IMG/VR virus record: IMGVR_UViG_3300025141_000918
Location: 1 to 21,468 of that record
Direction: 5' to 3' (one strand)
Source: a virus
Length of the DNA stretch: 21,468 nucleotides
Below the pieces are notes generated by a model. It saw nothing but the letters and a program-made list of their open reading frames with translations, was not told where the DNA came from and searched no databases. Within the stretch, counting starts at the first letter, position 1. Each line of letters starts with the position of its first letter. Position numbers and translations under genes: made by a program. Shown here piece after piece: positions 6,200-16,700 of the stretch.

Positions 6200-8293
6200 A
6201 TGGCAAAAGGCGGAAAAGTTAATTACGGCTCCTGGGACCAAGCTAAAGATAGCGGTTGGGGTGGCAAAGAAATTGTTTGGGACAACATGACCCGAGCTCA
6301 GCAGAAAGATGTTTTAACAAAAGGTGCCACCAACATGTCTAATAAAGGAGTTGCCAATGTAGCTGAGAATGTAACCGGAGAAGGGAAGGGTGTCCAAAAG
6401 TTACAAGGACTAATTGCTGAATGGGAAAAACTACAACAGTTAACCCAATCCGTGGGTGCTGGTACTGCAGGAGGGCAATTTACGGGTATGGCATTAGACC
6501 TGTTAGAAGAGGAAGCTACCATTAGAAGAGGTATAGTAAAAGACCTCGGACAAACAGGACTTCTACAACAACGTACCACCAAAGAAATTTTTAAAGCTTC
6601 CGTAGCAACTTCCCAATATGGCATTTTACAAGAAGATTTATTGGCAACACTGACCAGTATTAGTGATGTGGTAGGGAGAAACATTGCTTTTACAGATGAT
6701 GAAATAGAACGGTTAGCCGTATTCCAGAAAGCTTTTGACCTTAGCGGTGACCAAGTAGGGAGAATGGTAAAACAATTTGACCAAATGGGATTCACTATTG
6801 AGACTTCCATCGATAAGGCAAATGAAATGGCGGATGTGGCACGAATGATGGGTGTTAACATGGAAGGATTCATGGACAACATGACCCAAAATATGGACAT
6901 GTTGAATACCTACAATTTTGCAGATGGGGTAAAAGGATTTGCAAAAATGGCCGCACAATCAGAACGATTAGGGATTAGTATGGGCACCACTGCAAAATTA
7001 GCAGAACAAGTAATGGACCCAGAAGGAGCTATAGAATTGGCCGCCAATTTACAAGTTATAGGTGGAGCAGTAGGAGATTTAGCCGACCCATTTAAATTAA
7101 TGTATATGGCCACCAACGACTTGGGAGGTTTACAAGACGCGTTAGTAGACGCAGGAAAATCACTTACTTATTTTAATGAAGAAACAGGAGAAATTAGTTT
7201 CCCACCAACGGCACAACGACAATTAAGAGCAATGGCTGATGCCTTGGGTATGAGTAAAGAAGAATTTGCGGGCATGATTAAAATGCAAGCAAAATTTGAA
7301 GCCGCATCTAATCAGATGAATTTATCTTCATTTGTTGGTAAAGATGCTGATGAAATGAAAGAGTTTGTTGCGAGTATGGCCAAAATGGGGGAGAAAGGAA
7401 TTTATCAGATAGAGTTGGAAGACAAGACAGGAAAGAAAGAAATGGTGAATCTTTCTGATTTGACTAAAGACCAAGTAGATGTATTAAGAAAAATAAGAGA
7501 GCAACAAGAAATGACCGAAAAAGATGTTGCTTTAGAACAACTGAGTTTATTGGATGCCATTAAAAACAATACTGCAGTAATGCCCAAACAGGCTCTTAAA
7601 GCTGGCCTTATAGAGAAATTAGATGTGGGTGCAGTTCAAATGACTTTAACTGAAGGGGTGAATGCGGCTATTGATGGTGAAAGTGTAAAAGCGATAGGTG
7701 ACGCGATGGGAGAACAGATGAGAAAAGGGGTTGAATTGATGACTGGTAGGGACTATGATGAGGTAAAGGAAGGTGTAAAAAAAGGTACAAATGTAGGTCA
7801 AGCCGGAGTCAAAGCAGGATTACAAACAATAAGTGAACTTATTACCACCTCAACTAATACCACAGTTAATGCACAATCCGTGGCAGTATATGGAAATATA
7901 GAGGCAAAACCAGAGAAGGATTTTATGATGGCAGCGGATGGAAAACCTAAATTAATTCTAGGGGGTCCCGAAGGGGCTATTATAAGTGCCGCTGACGATA
8001 ACATTATGGGTTATAAAGGTGGTGGTGGTGCATTAGGGAGTGCAGCGGGGGCAACCGCTGGAGGTGGTGGACAACAAACCATTGCACTTAAATTAGAAGG
8101 AATGTCTAGTCTACCTGTGACCTTAAAGGGAGTGGGTGAATTTGCTAATGTTAATATAATAGACAAATTATTGAATGGCCCAAATAGGGAATTATTTTTA
8201 CAAAATTTAAAACACGCTATAGAGCAAACTAATCCAACAGGAACACAATCCTATGTTCAATTACAAGATGCTGGTGGTGTGTATGACAAATGA
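6200..8293 (+). CDS. Tail tape measure protein
   Basis: 697 residues, predominantly helical, Gly/Ala/Met-rich, without Cys. It fits a tape measure: it occupies the tube lumen during assembly, sets tail length and leaves with the DNA. Supporting points are its position directly after the gp26/gp51-like pair, long amphipathic helices (residues ~65-130, 150-330), a degenerate MADVARMMGVNMEGF...MAAQSERLGISMG helical region, and a Gly-rich flexible segment at ~606-625 before a compact C-terminal domain. The usual rule of thumb of ~0.15 nm per residue gives a tail near 100 nm, similar to T4, whose gp29 is 590 residues. Minus-strand ORFs here are frame shadows. The N-terminus (MAKGGKVNYGSWDQAKD) is Gly/Lys-rich. 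No lytic or peptidase motif was noticed. Confidence 0.82.
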   Translation: MAKGGKVNYGSWDQAKDSGWGGKEIVWDNMTRAQQKDVLTKGATNMSNKGVANVAENVTGEGKGVQKLQGLIAEWEKLQQLTQSVGAGTAGGQFTGMALDLLEEEATIRRGIVKDLGQTGLLQQRTTKEIFKASVATSQYGILQEDLLATLTSISDVVGRNIAFTDDEIERLAVFQKAFDLSGDQVGRMVKQFDQMGFTIETSIDKANEMADVARMMGVNMEGFMDNMTQNMDMLNTYNFADGVKGFAKMAAQSERLGISMGTTAKLAEQVMDPEGAIELAANLQVIGGAVGDLADPFKLMYMATNDLGGLQDALVDAGKSLTYFNEETGEISFPPTAQRQLRAMADALGMSKEEFAGMIKMQAKFEAASNQMNLSSFVGKDADEMKEFVASMAKMGEKGIYQIELEDKTGKKEMVNLSDLTKDQVDVLRKIREQQEMTEKDVALEQLSLLDAIKNNTAVMPKQALKAGLIEKLDVGAVQMTLTEGVNAAIDGESVKAIGDAMGEQMRKGVELMTGRDYDEVKEGVKKGTNVGQAGVKAGLQTISELITTSTNTTVNAQSVAVYGNIEAKPEKDFMMAADGKPKLILGGPEGAIISAADDNIMGYKGGGGALGSAAGATAGGGGQQTIALKLEGMSSLPVTLKGVGEFANVNIIDKLLNGPNRELFLQNLKHAIEQTNPTGTQSYVQLQDAGGVYDK

Positions 8294-8302
8294 CTTAAAA
8301 TA

Positions 8303-8310
8303 TATTTATA
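8303..8310 (+). promoter_or_regulatory. TATTTATA box directly before the 1683-residue gene
   Basis: AATATATTTATAAATAATG places the box 12 bases before the ATG at 8315, in the 21-base gap after the tape measure. It overlaps an exact T4-type TATAAATA at 8307-8314 that abuts the start codon. If it is a promoter, the message would have almost no leader. Confidence 0.35.
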
Positions 8311-8314
8311 AATA

Positions 8315-11300
8315 ATGCCAGGATTACAACAAAATGATAACAGAAAACCTAATATAAGTTTTGCAGGTACCGAAGCTATTAGGAAACTGATGCTTAGTAA
8401 GAATTTGCCCAACCCAACTACCTCTCCATATTTTGATAAAAGAAATACGGGTCCAGATGAGTTTAGTAAGAATTCTTATCGTATCCATTCTATGCGAGAT
8501 ATGGCTGTCCCAGACCAACTTACGGTGGATGAACAAGCAGAATTTTATTTGGATAAATCTTATTTGGCAAATGCCTATGGGCCTCCAGGTGGGTTCGGAG
8601 ACTGGATTCAAATATATGATACCTCTCAAAAAATTGCAAAAGTAAACGAAGGATTTTACCCTAATTTTAGCCCTCCCGAAACTGGTACTGGACTTTTTGG
8701 GGAAAACCCATTTAGACAAGTAGCTCAATACTATTCTCCTATGGATATTTTGTTGGGGGTTACCGCCCAAGGACTATTATCCACTACTTTATTAGAAGAT
8801 AGTGAATTACAACAACAAGGGGCAATCCAATTACATAAAGAATTCCAAGAAAGAATAGCTCAAGAATTATATCAAGAGACTATTGGTAGGTTAAATTTTA
8901 TGGATGCGTTAAAAGACCCTTTCAGAGCTTTAGACATTGTAACTGGAAGAGACTCCATAATTGAACGTGATAATAACATTACAGTACCTAAGTCATTAGT
9001 AGGTAAAGGAGTAGATTTTATTTCTAGATTAACAGGTGTTTATGTACCACGTTCTTATATTCCCGGTGACTATTTCGAATTAGAACCACCTAGGGGTTTA
9101 GGAACCGCAGGTAAAATAGTCTCGGATATTACGGGCATTATGGGTAGTCTCATCGGTATTCCCCGAAGACGACAATCCCCATCTCAAAGATTTTTAGAAT
9201 ATACCGGAGGAGGAAGCAAGTCCCAACTTTTTAAACACATAAGATACAATGTGTATGGACCTCAGTATGGAGAAGGTGCACAGGCCCAGACCGCCATCGG
9301 AGCGGGCATTGGGGAAGCCATAGATTTCGTTAAAGGTGGAATATTAGGTGCTGGAAATTTCCCACCCAACCCACCACAATATATCGGAGGTCCGAGAAAT
9401 AGGGTGGCAGACATGACAAGTCCTCCAGACAGTACTTATGCGGGTAAAAACTATATCCCACAATTTGGTCCCGATGCCGTGGCTAAAGAATTTGATGAAA
9501 ATGATTATAATTTTGGATTAAAAGGATTAGCGTATATAAATCAAGGAACAGTTCCGGCAGGATTTACGTGGTATACCGACAAAACTCCCGGCAGTGGATT
9601 TTTAAATAGTGTTGCGAGCCTATTTCAAAAAAAGGAAAAAAGAGTAGGGCCCCAAGTCCCCGGCACTTCTCAAGGGGTCGAAGGTTCCACCGACGATACT
9701 ACTAAATACGAAATTCCCAATGGATATGATGCCTCTAAATCTACAAATTATCAATTTAGAGAGGATAGTTTAATGGATGTAACCCAACAAATAGTGGATT
9801 CCGTACCCAAAGGTGGTGCTGGATTAAAATCGGTATCCCATTCAATTAATCAGGTAAGTAAAGTTTTTAATGATGGGTATAAAGAATTAACAAAAGGGTC
9901 TAGGGTTAAAAGATTTATCAATACGGACCCCACTGATGGTAATGGAGTAGAACAAGAAAGAGAATATTGTAGAATATGGACAAAAGATATCCCCTATTAT
10001 ACTTACGGAAATTTAGTTAAGTCACAAATGAATCATAGGAAGGAAACTTATTCAGTTCTAGATAGTCCGTATAATCTTAATATTGCTCCTTGGAGAACTG
10101 ATGAGACGGGCAAAGGCTCTACTAATATTAAAAATGGAAAGGTTAAGAAATATATGTTTTCTATAGAAAATTTAGCATGGAGAACCAGTTCAGAAAAAGG
10201 ATTTACCTATGACGATTTACCCACCTGTGAGAAAGGACCTAATGGTGGAAGAATAATGTGGTTCCCACCATACGACTTACAAGTAGATGAGTCAAGTAAT
10301 GCTAATTGGACGGAAAATAATTTTGTAGGAAGACCAGAGCCTGTTTATACTTACAATCATACTAATCGAACAGGTACTTTACGTTTTAAAATTGTAGTTG
10401 ACCATCCAAGCGTTTTAAATTTAATAGTTAGAAAGGAATTACAGAACTTAGGACCCAAAGAGACGGACGCTATTGTAGATTCTTTTTTTGCTGGTTGTAA
10501 GAATTACGACATTTATGATTTAGCAAGAAAGTGGAAACAATTTTCAGTAAATGAATTAGCCGAAGCGAAATTAGTATTAAATGACCCTAATGTTAATAAA
10601 GATTCTAAGGCAGAAGTAGCTACTGGTACTGCTACGGATGTAGCGGATGTAGCGGAGGCCACCACTCAAATCCCCACCTTTGACGCTTCCGAATATCCAG
10701 CCTTTTATTTTGAAAATGATTATCCAGACCCAAACACTAAGGAGCCTGAAAGTACCGTACCGTTTAATGCATTAGCGACTGGTGGGGCGTCAAAAAACGG
10801 AGAAAGTTATTTAAGTAATGATAAGGTAACGGAAAATAGATATTTAGGTCAAGCCGAAGCAAGTCAGCAAGTACCCCTACAAGAATGGTTCACCAAAGCA
10901 CGTGTTCAATACGACACTAAATGGAAGAATTTAGCAGAAAAATTACATAAAGCATTAGAAGATGGGTACGAGATAAAATTATCAATGGTGGGTTCTGCAA
11001 GTTCCTTAGCGTCAACAGGATATAACAAGACCCTATCTGAAAGACGATTAGACTCCATTAAACAAATGTTTCAAAACTACACCTTAGGTGGGAAAAATGT
11101 CTTTAAACTTCCAATGGAGAATAGTAAACTTATTTTTCCTACCCCCGAAGCTTTAGGTGAAAGTAAATGTACTGGAGTTCCAGATAGTGGGGTCGCTGCT
11201 ATTTTTTCTGAACCTGCTGCAGAATGTAGAAAAGTTTATATTGACGATATAAAAGTTAAGGAGAAAGTCCCAGAACCACCAACACCAGACCCTATTATAA

Positions 11301-13366
11301 GAAAAGAAAGGCCTACCACTAAAAAACAAAAAATAGATAAGTTAAGAGACAAAAATACTAGGAGAGAAATCGCTAATAAAGTATTAATGAAAATGGTTAC
11401 AGAATGTGATTATTTTGACCTTATAAGTGAAGAAAACGAATTTATATATGATGCATTAAAAGAGAAGTTCAAATTTTTCCAACCAGCATTCCATGCTATT
11501 ACACCCGAAGGACTTAATAGTAGATTAACTTTTTTAAATCAATGTGTAAGACCGGGAGCTACCATTCCCACTAAACAAGAAAATGGTGGGTTATCTACAG
11601 GTGTGGACGCGAAAAATACGGCCTTTGGTGCTCCCCCTATTTGTATACTCAGAGTTGGTGACTTTTACCACACTAAAATTGCTATTGATAGTATTGCTTT
11701 TACTTATGAGGATAATTTATTAGACCTGAATCCTGAAGGTATAGGGGTCCAACCTATGATAGCTAGTGTAAGTGTCATCTTTAAATATTTGGGTGGACAA
11801 GGATTAAAAGAACCAGTAAGTAGATTACAAAATGCCTTATCTTTTAATTATTATGCAAATACTGAAATGTATGACGACCGTTCAGTTTTAACAGTAACTG
11901 ATGAAGAACCAGATGAAGCCGCATGGATTGCACAAAATCAGGATTTAATAAAAACTACCCAAGCAACTGGAGGACCTAATCCAGAAGAAGACGCTGCCGC
12001 TACTGAACAAGAAAATACTGCACCTAACGATGGTATAATGATTGGAAATAGGGAAGACCAAAAACTTACCACTACTGGGGAATCAGGAACAGTAACCTAC
12101 CAAAGTAATTTTAATGACATAAGTGAAAGAGCTTATGATTATTTAAAAAATGTTAATGAAGAGTTATTTAACATTATTACCGAACATAATTATGGATTAA
12201 TAGAATTATTATATGCTGAAAAGGAATGGGATAAAGGAGACTATTATAGAGCGGGTGGAACACCCACAAAAATAAACGGTGAGTTAGTGGGTATCCCACT
12301 CGATTATCAAAAAAGGTTTAACAATTTAATTGCTGCATATAAGACTAAAATAGAAAATGAAACCACATATATCCAGCAAGAATGTATTGCAAAGGCAAAC
12401 CCAACCAACGCACAAAAAAGAAAATTAAAAGATTTTCTCGAAGAACAAACTGAAGATGCAGAATCTGAAATAAATTATATCTTAGAACAAGCTAATCTTA
12501 ACATTAGAAGTGCACATATAGAATATTTACGACATGTCACACCACTTAATGTGATAAATCAGTCTGGTGATGGATATATTGAGGAAGGAAAAACCACAGT
12601 ATTTGCCTTAAGTGGAGGTACACCAGTAGATGCAACTTCCATAAACCCTACACCATCTGATACTTTAGTGGAATTGGGAAATGATTATTTTTATCTTACA
12701 AATGTTTTAAGTTGTTATTCTAAACTAATGAACGGCACAACATCAATACCATTAAGTAATGGTTCTGGTGTATCTAATGAAAAATTAACAGGACCGGGTA
12801 AATTTACTTTAACTAATAGTGAAGCCGATATTGAAAACAAAGCCGATACCCAATTAAATAAATTAATAACAGAGTATCTTTTATTTTCTAGGGAAATGGT
12901 AGATAAAAATAGTGTAGACACTTTGATACCATTAAACCAAGATGTCCCCTATTTTAAAGAGTATTCTGCAACCTATAAAAATACAGGAAGTGTATTTTTT
13001 GACGAGTTAAAAGAAATATTTGGACTGAATCCCCAAGGTATCGACCCAGCATGGATAGGTAAAATAAGAACAGACATTACTAAGGGAACAGCTAAAAATG
13101 ATAATTATTATTTAGAACAATTTGTAACTGTGAAAGAAGAGTTTATAGAAAAAGTAATAAGTGAAACACCTACTTACCTAACTCAAGGATTTAGTAGTGA
13201 TATTAGTGTAACATTAGACCAAAAACTTACGGACCAGAAAACTAGAAAACTTAAATACACTAAAACTACTAACCCCACTACGGTCGAAAATTTAGCCGAC
13301 TATAATAGTAAGACTAATTCCCAACAAGGGGAACACCCTCAAAATTTTAATTTAAAATTTAATTAA
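8315..13366 (+). CDS. Large baseplate/tube-cap protein (gp48/gp54-like) with inserted OmpA-like domain
   Basis: 1683 residues. Two segments look like parts of a tube-initiator or cap protein: residues ~645-705, with GRPEPVYTYNHTNRTGTLRFKIVVDHPS, and ~1105-1190, with PPICILRVGDFYHTKIAIDSIAFTYE, LDLNPEGIGVQPMIASVSVIFKYLGG and LQNALSFNYYANTEMYDDR. Between them, residues ~789-1010 resemble an OmpA C-terminal peptidoglycan-binding domain: FYFENDYPDP, then KLSMVGSASSLAS..YNKTLSERRLDSIKQMF, ending AECRKVYIDDIKV. A short repeat (VADVADVAE, ~775) and a Pro/Lys-rich linker (~990-1015) flank this insert. The N-terminal ~450 residues are Pro/Gly-rich without recognisable motif; the C-terminal ~450 hold helices and Thr/Asn-rich regions. 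T4 gp48 and gp54 are each only about 320-360 residues, so this is greatly enlarged. The baseplate role is likely; exact gp48 versus gp54 equivalence is not established. Confidence 0.72.
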   Translation: MPGLQQNDNRKPNISFAGTEAIRKLMLSKNLPNPTTSPYFDKRNTGPDEFSKNSYRIHSMRDMAVPDQLTVDEQAEFYLDKSYLANAYGPPGGFGDWIQIYDTSQKIAKVNEGFYPNFSPPETGTGLFGENPFRQVAQYYSPMDILLGVTAQGLLSTTLLEDSELQQQGAIQLHKEFQERIAQELYQETIGRLNFMDALKDPFRALDIVTGRDSIIERDNNITVPKSLVGKGVDFISRLTGVYVPRSYIPGDYFELEPPRGLGTAGKIVSDITGIMGSLIGIPRRRQSPSQRFLEYTGGGSKSQLFKHIRYNVYGPQYGEGAQAQTAIGAGIGEAIDFVKGGILGAGNFPPNPPQYIGGPRNRVADMTSPPDSTYAGKNYIPQFGPDAVAKEFDENDYNFGLKGLAYINQGTVPAGFTWYTDKTPGSGFLNSVASLFQKKEKRVGPQVPGTSQGVEGSTDDTTKYEIPNGYDASKSTNYQFREDSLMDVTQQIVDSVPKGGAGLKSVSHSINQVSKVFNDGYKELTKGSRVKRFINTDPTDGNGVEQEREYCRIWTKDIPYYTYGNLVKSQMNHRKETYSVLDSPYNLNIAPWRTDETGKGSTNIKNGKVKKYMFSIENLAWRTSSEKGFTYDDLPTCEKGPNGGRIMWFPPYDLQVDESSNANWTENNFVGRPEPVYTYNHTNRTGTLRFKIVVDHPSVLNLIVRKELQNLGPKETDAIVDSFFAGCKNYDIYDLARKWKQFSVNELAEAKLVLNDPNVNKDSKAEVATGTATDVADVAEATTQIPTFDASEYPAFYFENDYPDPNTKEPESTVPFNALATGGASKNGESYLSNDKVTENRYLGQAEASQQVPLQEWFTKARVQYDTKWKNLAEKLHKALEDGYEIKLSMVGSASSLASTGYNKTLSERRLDSIKQMFQNYTLGGKNVFKLPMENSKLIFPTPEALGESKCTGVPDSGVAAIFSEPAAECRKVYIDDIKVKEKVPEPPTPDPIIRKERPTTKKQKIDKLRDKNTRREIANKVLMKMVTECDYFDLISEENEFIYDALKEKFKFFQPAFHAITPEGLNSRLTFLNQCVRPGATIPTKQENGGLSTGVDAKNTAFGAPPICILRVGDFYHTKIAIDSIAFTYEDNLLDLNPEGIGVQPMIASVSVIFKYLGGQGLKEPVSRLQNALSFNYYANTEMYDDRSVLTVTDEEPDEAAWIAQNQDLIKTTQATGGPNPEEDAAATEQENTAPNDGIMIGNREDQKLTTTGESGTVTYQSNFNDISERAYDYLKNVNEELFNIITEHNYGLIELLYAEKEWDKGDYYRAGGTPTKINGELVGIPLDYQKRFNNLIAAYKTKIENETTYIQQECIAKANPTNAQKRKLKDFLEEQTEDAESEINYILEQANLNIRSAHIEYLRHVTPLNVINQSGDGYIEEGKTTVFALSGGTPVDATSINPTPSDTLVELGNDYFYLTNVLSCYSKLMNGTTSIPLSNGSGVSNEKLTGPGKFTLTNSEADIENKADTQLNKLITEYLLFSREMVDKNSVDTLIPLNQDVPYFKEYSATYKNTGSVFFDELKEIFGLNPQGIDPAWIGKIRTDITKGTAKNDNYYLEQFVTVKEEFIEKVISETPTYLTQGFSSDISVTLDQKLTDQKTRKLKYTKTTNPTTVENLADYNSKTNSQQGEHPQNFNLKFN

Positions 13367-13368
13367 TT

Positions 13369-13776
13369 ATGGCACAATATTATAATAGATATACAGATTT
13401 TATCATAAACGGAGAAACATTAACCGTTCCCTTTTTAAAAATACCATCCAAGGCAAGCGATAAAAAAATAGTATACAAAGTGGGAGGGTCACGATTAGAT
13501 AAAATAAGTGAACAATATTATGAAAGTCCTTATTTTGGGTGGTTAATATTGCAAGCTAATCCTACAGTGGGTGGTTTAGAATGGAATATTAAAGACGGAC
13601 AAGTATTGATTGTTCCTTATCCTTTAGTAGCTTCCTTACAAGCTTATAAAAAAGCTGCGGATGATTACTTCTTTTATTATGGGAAAAATGTTCCTATGAC
13701 AACTTATAACGTTCCAGATATAGGAAGTAAACCCATAACAGAGGTGGCTTCCCTCCCAAGAGGAACCTCTTTTTAA
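13369..13776 (+). CDS. Baseplate wedge protein, gp53-like, LysM-type fold
   Basis: 135 residues, starting two bases after the previous stop codon (translational coupling). After a short N-terminal segment (YYNRYTDFIINGETLTVPFLKIP) comes a LysM-like unit at residues ~36-85: YKVGGSRLDKISEQYY, SPYFGWLILQANPTVG and WNIKDGQVLIVPYPL, the strand-helix-helix-strand order of LysM. T4 gp53 joins baseplate wedges and has a LysM-type domain, and proteins like this are common next to hub genes in myoviruses. The C-terminus (DYFFYYGKNVPMTTYNVP) is aromatic. In T4 the domain is used for wedge assembly, so peptidoglycan binding should not be assumed. Confidence 0.8.
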   Translation: MAQYYNRYTDFIINGETLTVPFLKIPSKASDKKIVYKVGGSRLDKISEQYYESPYFGWLILQANPTVGGLEWNIKDGQVLIVPYPLVASLQAYKKAADDYFFYYGKNVPMTTYNVPDIGSKPITEVASLPRGTSF

Positions 13777-13787
13777 AGTTTAATTAG

Positions 13788-16700
13788 ATGGCAAATGAAA
13801 TTGCAAATGGTAATAATGTTCTAGTCGAATTTTCAGAGAACAACATTCTTTTAGTAGACCCCAATAAAATCTACGAGAACGGTAATCCTGTTGCTAGATT
13901 AGTCGAACCAGAAAATCTAACCATTTATGCTAATTTAACAGCACGGGTAGTTCCCAGAAGTAAATTAATTTCTGGGGTTGCTCTAGATACACAGTCCCCA
14001 GAATCTTTTGTTGATATATTTGAAGGGGATATAAATTTTCTTAAACCCGGTAATAAAGATTATTTAACCACTCAATGGACCGATATGCAGACGGGATTTG
14101 GTGTGGGCAGTAGTAATGGTTTAAACCAAGATTATACTAATCCATTAAAATCCAACTTTACGGGTCAAGACGCATCTAGAGAGAAGATATTAAATAAATT
14201 AGATGGTGAATCTTTTGGTATAGAAAATATTTCAGTTACCATAAAAAAAGGATTTATACCCCAAGTTAATATAACATTTATAGATGTTAGAGGTCAAACT
14301 CTTTTTGAACAGGGAGCAAATTCCCCATATGCAGCCTTTTTTCAATTACCCTACCCCCTTTTTAATTTGATTTTAAAAGGATATTATGGAAAAGCAGTCA
14401 AATACCAACTAATGTTAAAAACATTTAATGCGTCATTTGACGGTAATACTGGCAATTATATTGTCAGTTGTTCTTTTATAGGAAGAATAGCAGCCCTACT
14501 TAATGATATTACACTTCAAGAATTAAGGGCAGCACCCTATATGTTTTCCAAAACGTATACCCTTAATAATCCTGACGATGATAGTGCAGAGCCTAAAACA
14601 GTAATGACAAGTCGAGGAAGACAAATTCTTGAAGATGTCTATAACAGTTATAAAACATTAGGAATAGTTTCTGATAGTCTGCCTCACTTAACTTTGGATG
14701 AACTTATAGAAAAAATTAAAAGTTTAGATACAACCATAGAAAAAAGTTTAGAAAAAGAAGATTTAACAGTTTTAGATGATATTGAAGAGTATGATAAAAA
14801 TATAGACATATATAGAAAAAAAATATTAAATCCCGGTGGGTGGAAATATACATATACTGACCAAAAGGCGGATGGGGCTAATCACTATTATATAGACCGT
14901 GCCACTCAAGAAACCTATTATAGGTGGAAAAAAATATATCAGGAAGACGTAGAAGATAGGGAAGCCGCTATACAAAAACTTAAACAAGAAATAGATAAAT
15001 TTAACAAAGCATTAGAAAATAATGCCACCTTCGGAAAGAATGGTAAAAGTGCAATTCCAGTAACAATAAAATATGAAGATTTTTTAGCCCCTAAGCCCGA
15101 AGGGTATGACCAGTACAACGACGAATGGTTTGTTTTCGATATAAGAGCAGAAAGTTTTGGTGAGAAAATTTCTGACATGTTTGCAATTTTCAATACCAAA
15201 AGGAATGAAATTGAACAACAAATTACATTAAATGTGAATAATGTGGTTATAAATGCATTAGGGTTTAAACCTACAGTAAGAAATCTATTCGCTATTATTG
15301 TTGCACAAGCAGATACCTTTTTAAGGTTAATGGATGATACCCATACAAAAGCTTTTGCGGTAAGAAATTCTAAATATAGACTAGAAGCAGTTAATGGTGG
15401 TGGAAAAAGTTCATTAACATCTGAATTACCCGAAGAAAATTTTATTTATCCATGGCCCCATTATTATTTACGTGAAGAATCCAATGGTACTTTATCTTTT
15501 GTTAGCACTTATCCCGGCAGCGTCACGGTTGTTAATGAAACCAAGGCGTATGACCCAGTATTGTGGCCTGAAGTCGATTTTGTGGAAGAATTTTTTAAAG
15601 CCCAAAAAATAAAGGATTCTGGTAGTAATGTAGAATTTAATGTGGCTACAGTAGGGGATAATTGGTTACCCATCACTTCTTTTGATTTTTTAGAAAATGA
15701 ATTATACCACACCGCTGCTTATACACCACTTAACTATGAAATTTGGGATAGAAGCGTGGTTCACACTTTTTTTTCGGGGATGGTAAATAGAGTAGAAAAA
15801 GACAAGTTAAAATTGGCATTAAATGCAATGAGTCATTTTGAGTCTCTTAATATAGTGGGAAAAACTAAAGGGTATTTAGATATTCAAGAATTCTTAAAAA
15901 ATCAAAATTTTAATTACAATACCTTTTTAGTGGAGTTAGAGAAGATAGCCCCCCAAACTAATTATCAACTATTAATTAGAGACTTATATAACACAGACTA
16001 CCTTAGGGAAAAAATTAATAATTCTAGATTTAGTATTCACAGTAATGTTACTTTTGGAGCTGCTAACTATTATACGAATGATGGGGATATAAAGACAGAT
16101 ATCCAACAAATGGAACTTTCTCTTGCGTATCCTCTTAGTGCCGAAGGAATTGAAGTGCCACTAGAAACTTATCCTTTGTGTGATTTTGAAGGGGGCGTAT
16201 CTCTAACATTTTCTGCGACCACTTCGTGGGTAAAACTGAATCTTGCGGGAGGTCAAAATATAGGGAGTTACCAAGACCTCAATACTATACATAATAGTGT
16301 AGTCTTCAGTAAAGGCCAAAAAATGTTTAGTTCTTATGTAGACACGGGAGGGTTCATCGCAAACCCTCAATTTTATTCTAATATTAATTGGTTACACCAT
16401 AATTTTATCTATGAGGACCAAAATAGTTTAAATATAAGAACTACCGAATCTGACCACAATACAGCATTGAAGTATAAATTCTTATACCAAGAATTTATTT
16501 TGTTCCTATATAGTCATAATTCTAAAACATATAAAAATAAACATATGTTTTTAACTGAAGGACTAGTTAACTACGGTAAAAACTATAAAGGAAATGTTAG
16601 TTCTGAACAGACTACGTCTATCTTAAACACCCCCTATTTTATTAACTCTTTAGTCCAAGGTATTAAAAATGAAATTAATGACACACCTTATCCCTATATG

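Noticed and set aside
6298-8004. Several minus-strand ORFs inside the tape measure gene
   Set aside because: They are shadows of a strongly supported + strand gene, with Ser/Cys-rich composition, no motifs and no leader signals.
8307-8314. TATAAATA as a genuine T4-type late promoter
   Set aside because: It abuts the ATG with no room for a leader; it arises from overlap with the TATTTATA box.
8324-8770. Minus-strand 148-codon ORF and + strand 70-codon ORF at the start of the 8315 gene
   Set aside because: Both are out of frame with the continuous 1683-codon gene and show no recognisable domain or start signal.
10637-10654. Tandem 9-base repeat (GATGTAGCG twice)
   Set aside because: Two short copies in an Ala/Val/Asp linker; typical linker slippage with no sign of a larger array.
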